From assembly GCA_020434375.1 (NCBI GenBank), contig JAGRAY010000023.1, positions 1-15,981 of the forward strand: a stretch of DNA of 15,981 nucleotides. The letters are read 5' to 3'. The notes below the pieces were generated by a model. That model did no database searches, was not told where the DNA came from, and saw only the letters and a list, made by a program, of their open reading frames with translations. The stretch's first letter is position 1, and every line of letters starts with the position of its first letter. Positions 14,068 through 15,981 of this stretch are shown one piece after another. This DNA is from Bdellovibrionales bacterium (lineage in GTDB: Bacteria > Bdellovibrionota_G > JALEGL01 > JAGRAY01). The position numbers were made by a program, and so were the translations under genes.

Positions 14068-15381
14068 TTATTTTATATTTGATCTGATTTTCAAGCGCCG
14101 ATCGGTTACTTGTGTCTTGAGCACATAAATTATCGAGGCCACACTCAAAGTGAATAATACCATTATCCACTCTTGAGGTTTAATACTCGTAAGCATCCCC
14201 AACATCGTCAATAGTGCTGCGATGGCAGCACTATAAAACAGAAATCGCTGACCATAAGTTTTATTTGTCACTGTTTTTGAAAATTGAACCAATGCAGAAA
14301 GTATACAACCCAAATAGAGCAAAATGGCTGATAAATTGGCTAACACAGCTAACGTGTCAAAGCTTCCAACCGATACGAGAGCGAACAAGACTATCGAAAG
14401 TACATAGAGAGAGATTTGAGGAATACTCTTTGTTTCATGGAGAATACCCAAAGCTTTTGGAAGAAAACGATCTTGGGAAAGCACGTAAAGAAGACGTGAG
14501 AGTGAAATCATCATACTGACTAAAAAACCAAACATCGATACACTGGCACCAAGCAACATCAATAGTTCTCCGGGTTTTCCCATAAAAACTCTCGCAGCCA
14601 AAAGTAAGGGCTTTTCATGGCCAGCACTTAGCGCCTGGCCAAGAGCGGATTGTGCACATATTTGTATCAACACATAAAGCACAACAATGGAGATCAACGA
14701 GTATGCCAAGGCCAATGGAATTGTCTTATTGGGATTTCGAATCTCTCCACTTGGAATCAACGCACTTTCAAGGCCCATAAATGCAAACAAAAGCAGCATA
14801 GATCCACGTGACAATGTTGTGAAATCAAGATGTGGGCTCAAGGAGATTTGCTTCAGTTCTATATGCATTATGCCCACTATGATGAATATTAAAAGCGGTA
14901 AAAGCTTAAGCACACTTATGACCGCTAGAGTATGTGCACTACGATTTATTGACGTTAAACTCAAAAACAATAGCAAAGCGAGAAGACAAATAAGAAGAAG
15001 TGTTCTTGAGTATGGGAAGAAAGCCAAGAGCGCATCAGTCACCGAGGCCATGGCAAAAATCCCCAAAAGAAACCCCAAAACAGCGGTACAAAAACCGGCA
15101 TAGGGCCCAAAACTTTCGGCCACATAGGCATACGGACCTCCGGTTTTAAGAATATTTCGCCCAACCGTGCCAAAACAATAACCAATGAATCCCATAAGCA
15201 CACCACAAATCAAATACAAAAAAGGAGCATTTATTCCAGCAATAAGAAAAATTGCACCAGGCAATCGGAAAATACCTCCCCCGACAGTGCAATTAAAAAT
15301 ACTTGCCGACAGACCCATAACGCCTAACTCTTTTCTTAGAGATATATTGTTCTGATCAACAGACACCTTCATATTAGTCAT
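14068..15381 (-). CDS. APC-superfamily amino acid permease
   Basis: This inner-membrane protein of 437 residues has about 12 hydrophobic segments. It begins at the ATG at 15381, which has GGAG eight bases upstream; the frame runs open to 15447 but that part lacks a ribosome site. The first membrane segment carries GLSASIFNCTVGGGIFRLPG, with the GGGIF substrate loop (34-38) of the APC family. The sixth has FAFMGLESALIPSGEIRNPNKTIP, also diagnostic. Members carry amino acids or polyamines by proton symport or exchange. The substrate is not readable from sequence. A TrpR homologue is encoded divergently with an operator-like palindrome over the presumed permease promoter, which points to tryptophan or a related amino acid. 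The neighbouring arginine operon makes arginine the alternative. Confidence 0.8.
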   Translation of the reverse strand: MTNMKVSVDQNNISLRKELGVMGLSASIFNCTVGGGIFRLPGAIFLIAGINAPFLYLICGVLMGFIGYCFGTVGRNILKTGGPYAYVAESFGPYAGFCTAVLGFLLGIFAMASVTDALLAFFPYSRTLLLICLLALLLFLSLTSINRSAHTLAVISVLKLLPLLIFIIVGIMHIELKQISLSPHLDFTTLSRGSMLLLFAFMGLESALIPSGEIRNPNKTIPLALAYSLISIVVLYVLIQICAQSALGQALSAGHEKPLLLAARVFMGKPGELLMLLGASVSMFGFLVSMMISLSRLLYVLSQDRFLPKALGILHETKSIPQISLYVLSIVLFALVSVGSFDTLAVLANLSAILLYLGCILSALVQFSKTVTNKTYGQRFLFYSAAIAALLTMLGMLTSIKPQEWIMVLFTLSVASIIYVLKTQVTDRRLKIRSNIK

Positions 15382-15424
15382 GACGATTCTCCACTTGATA
15401 ACGTAGCACACATAAATATAATGT

Positions 15425-15444
15425 TGTATCGGTACATCAGTACA
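15425..15444. promoter_or_regulatory. Candidate TrpR-type operator
   Basis: TGTATCGGTACATCAGTACA is an imperfect dyad (TGTA...TACA, halves TGTATCG and TGTACTG). By hand it agrees with the E. coli trp operator, written as TGTACTAGTTAACTAGTACA, at 13 of 20 positions, although the CTAG core is not kept. It lies just upstream of a possible minus-strand -10 box TATATT (15415-15420) for the permease and 54 bases before the TrpR-like gene, so it could control both. Confidence 0.4.
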
Positions 15445-15497
15445 CATTATTTGTCAAAATTACTTTTCATTACAAAGTTCTATGATATGTAAATTCT

Positions 15498-15779
15498 ATG
15501 GGGCAACGCCTATCAAAGCAGAAACTACTCTTAGATCTATTACAAGTCTCAGCGAATGATCCTCAGTCGCTCCAAACATTTTTGAGCGCACTGTTCACCT
15601 CGTCAGAAATTAAAGACATTCAGGATCGAATCCGCATATTAATATCTTTACACCAGGGCAATTCACAGCGAACTGTTTCTCAGTCTGAAAAAGTAAGCAT
15701 TTCGAAAGTTACAAGAGGTGCAGCCACACTTCGAAAACATAGAAAATTTTTCACTGACCTTTTCAGAAGGCTTTGTTGA
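15498..15779 (+). CDS. TrpR-family repressor homologue
   Basis: This 93-residue all-helical protein aligns with most of E. coli TrpR, about as short as the chlamydial form. DRIRILISLHQGNSQRTVSQ matches TRVRI...RGEMSQREL, and the recognition-helix region SISKVTRGAATL (67-78) matches GIATITRGSNSL. Counting along the alignment, Thr34, Arg44, Arg73 and Gly74 fall on the tryptophan-contacting Thr44, Arg54, Arg84 and Gly85; Ser88 is replaced by Thr77. A tryptophan-binding repressor is therefore plausible, and closer than the YerC/YecD relatives. The ATG at 15498 lacks a Shine-Dalgarno and lies about six bases after the start expected from a TATGAT box (15481-15486), so the message may be nearly leaderless. 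It is divergent from the permease gene. Confidence 0.75.
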   Translation: MGQRLSKQKLLLDLLQVSANDPQSLQTFLSALFTSSEIKDIQDRIRILISLHQGNSQRTVSQSEKVSISKVTRGAATLRKHRKFFTDLFRRLC

Positions 15780-15981
15780 ATATAAAATAGCCGTCTTGAA
15801 ACATCCATTCTCTGCTTTGCTCGTTGTTATTTCGACGACTGGCAACTTTATAAGCTCATCAAGAACGCTAACAATCGTCACGTAGCGGTCACATTTCCTT
15901 TCCTTAGTCGGAATAAAATCAATATTAATCAATTAAGTTGATGCAAACGCCTGGCATGGATGGATTGGATGGGTCGGTATG
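15780..15981. other. Unassigned 3' flank
   Basis: About 200 bases with no gene I can support. A minus-strand frame from 15932 runs back into the TrpR-like gene and has no recognisable motif. A plus-strand ATG at 15941 opens a frame to the end of the window without a ribosome binding site. The last 40 bases carry GGAT-rich direct repetition (GGATGGATTGGATGGG). No clear terminator is seen after 15779. Confidence 0.4.

Noticed and set aside
14687..15103. Plus-strand 138-codon frame inside the permease gene
   Set aside because: It is the basic, Ser/Arg-rich reverse image of hydrophobic membrane segments.
15663..15932. Minus-strand 89-codon frame at the 3' end
   Set aside because: About half of it is antisense to the TrpR-like gene, it has no recognisable motif, and no ribosome binding site stands out.
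15941..15981. Possible gene start at the ATG at 15941 running off the window
   Set aside because: Only 13 codons are visible and there is no ribosome binding site, so it cannot be supported.
1..15981. CRISPR arrays, tRNA or rRNA genes, insertion sequences
   Set aside because: I saw no regularly spaced repeats, no cloverleaf-like sequence and no transposase in any frame.

Overview
The window comes from a moderately low-GC, Gram-negative bacterial chromosome. The best guess at its origin is the Bdellovibrionota (Bdellovibrio-like predators) or a neighbouring delta-type lineage. The evidence is a TIGR02147-type regulator next to a secreted protein carrying a CGTEIGNP motif, Sec signal peptides on several exported proteins, and an arginine pathway of the acetylated-transcarbamylase type best known from Bacteroidetes and Xanthomonas. 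The taxonomic call is inference from gene content, not from a marker gene.

Layout. (1) 1-2442: a short region with two overlapping perfect palindromes and an extended -10 promoter, then a TIGR02147-family regulator translationally coupled to a secreted, probably lipid-anchored protein. (2) 2477-3625, minus strand: an exported PQQ-dependent sugar dehydrogenase with its own promoter. (3) 3626-3862: a divergent control region with a perfect 17-bp hairpin, a consensus TTGACA -35 box and two tandem ARG boxes. (4) 3863-12960, plus strand: a nine-gene arginine operon, argH-argR-argG-(P-loop gene)-argC-argD-argF'-argB-argE, in which every junction overlaps. (5) 12972-15381, minus strand: an APC-family amino acid permease followed by an exported endonuclease/exonuclease/phosphatase-family protein. 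(6) 15498-15779, plus strand: a TrpR homologue divergent from the permease, with an operator-like palindrome between them. The last 200 bases hold nothing I can assign.

How the genes work together. ArgB, ArgC and ArgD would carry N-acetylglutamate to N-acetylornithine. The transcarbamylase is of the N-acyl-ornithine type (FFNPSLRTR instead of the ordinary ornithine-transcarbamylase signature), so the product would be N-acyl-citrulline. The M20 deacylase ('ArgE') would release citrulline, and ArgG and ArgH would make arginine. ArgR is encoded inside the operon and its likely sites overlap the operon promoter, which suggests autoregulated feedback. No recognisable N-acetylglutamate synthase (ArgA/ArgJ/GNAT) lies in the cluster. 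The one unassigned gene, between argG and argC, encodes a P-loop protein whose C-terminal half resembles the DUF1611/DgcN fold, a family reported to include a D-glutamate N-acetyltransferase. It is the most interesting object here: a candidate for the missing acetylating step or for a regulator of the pathway. The transcarbamylase also departs from both known specificity types at two active-site positions.
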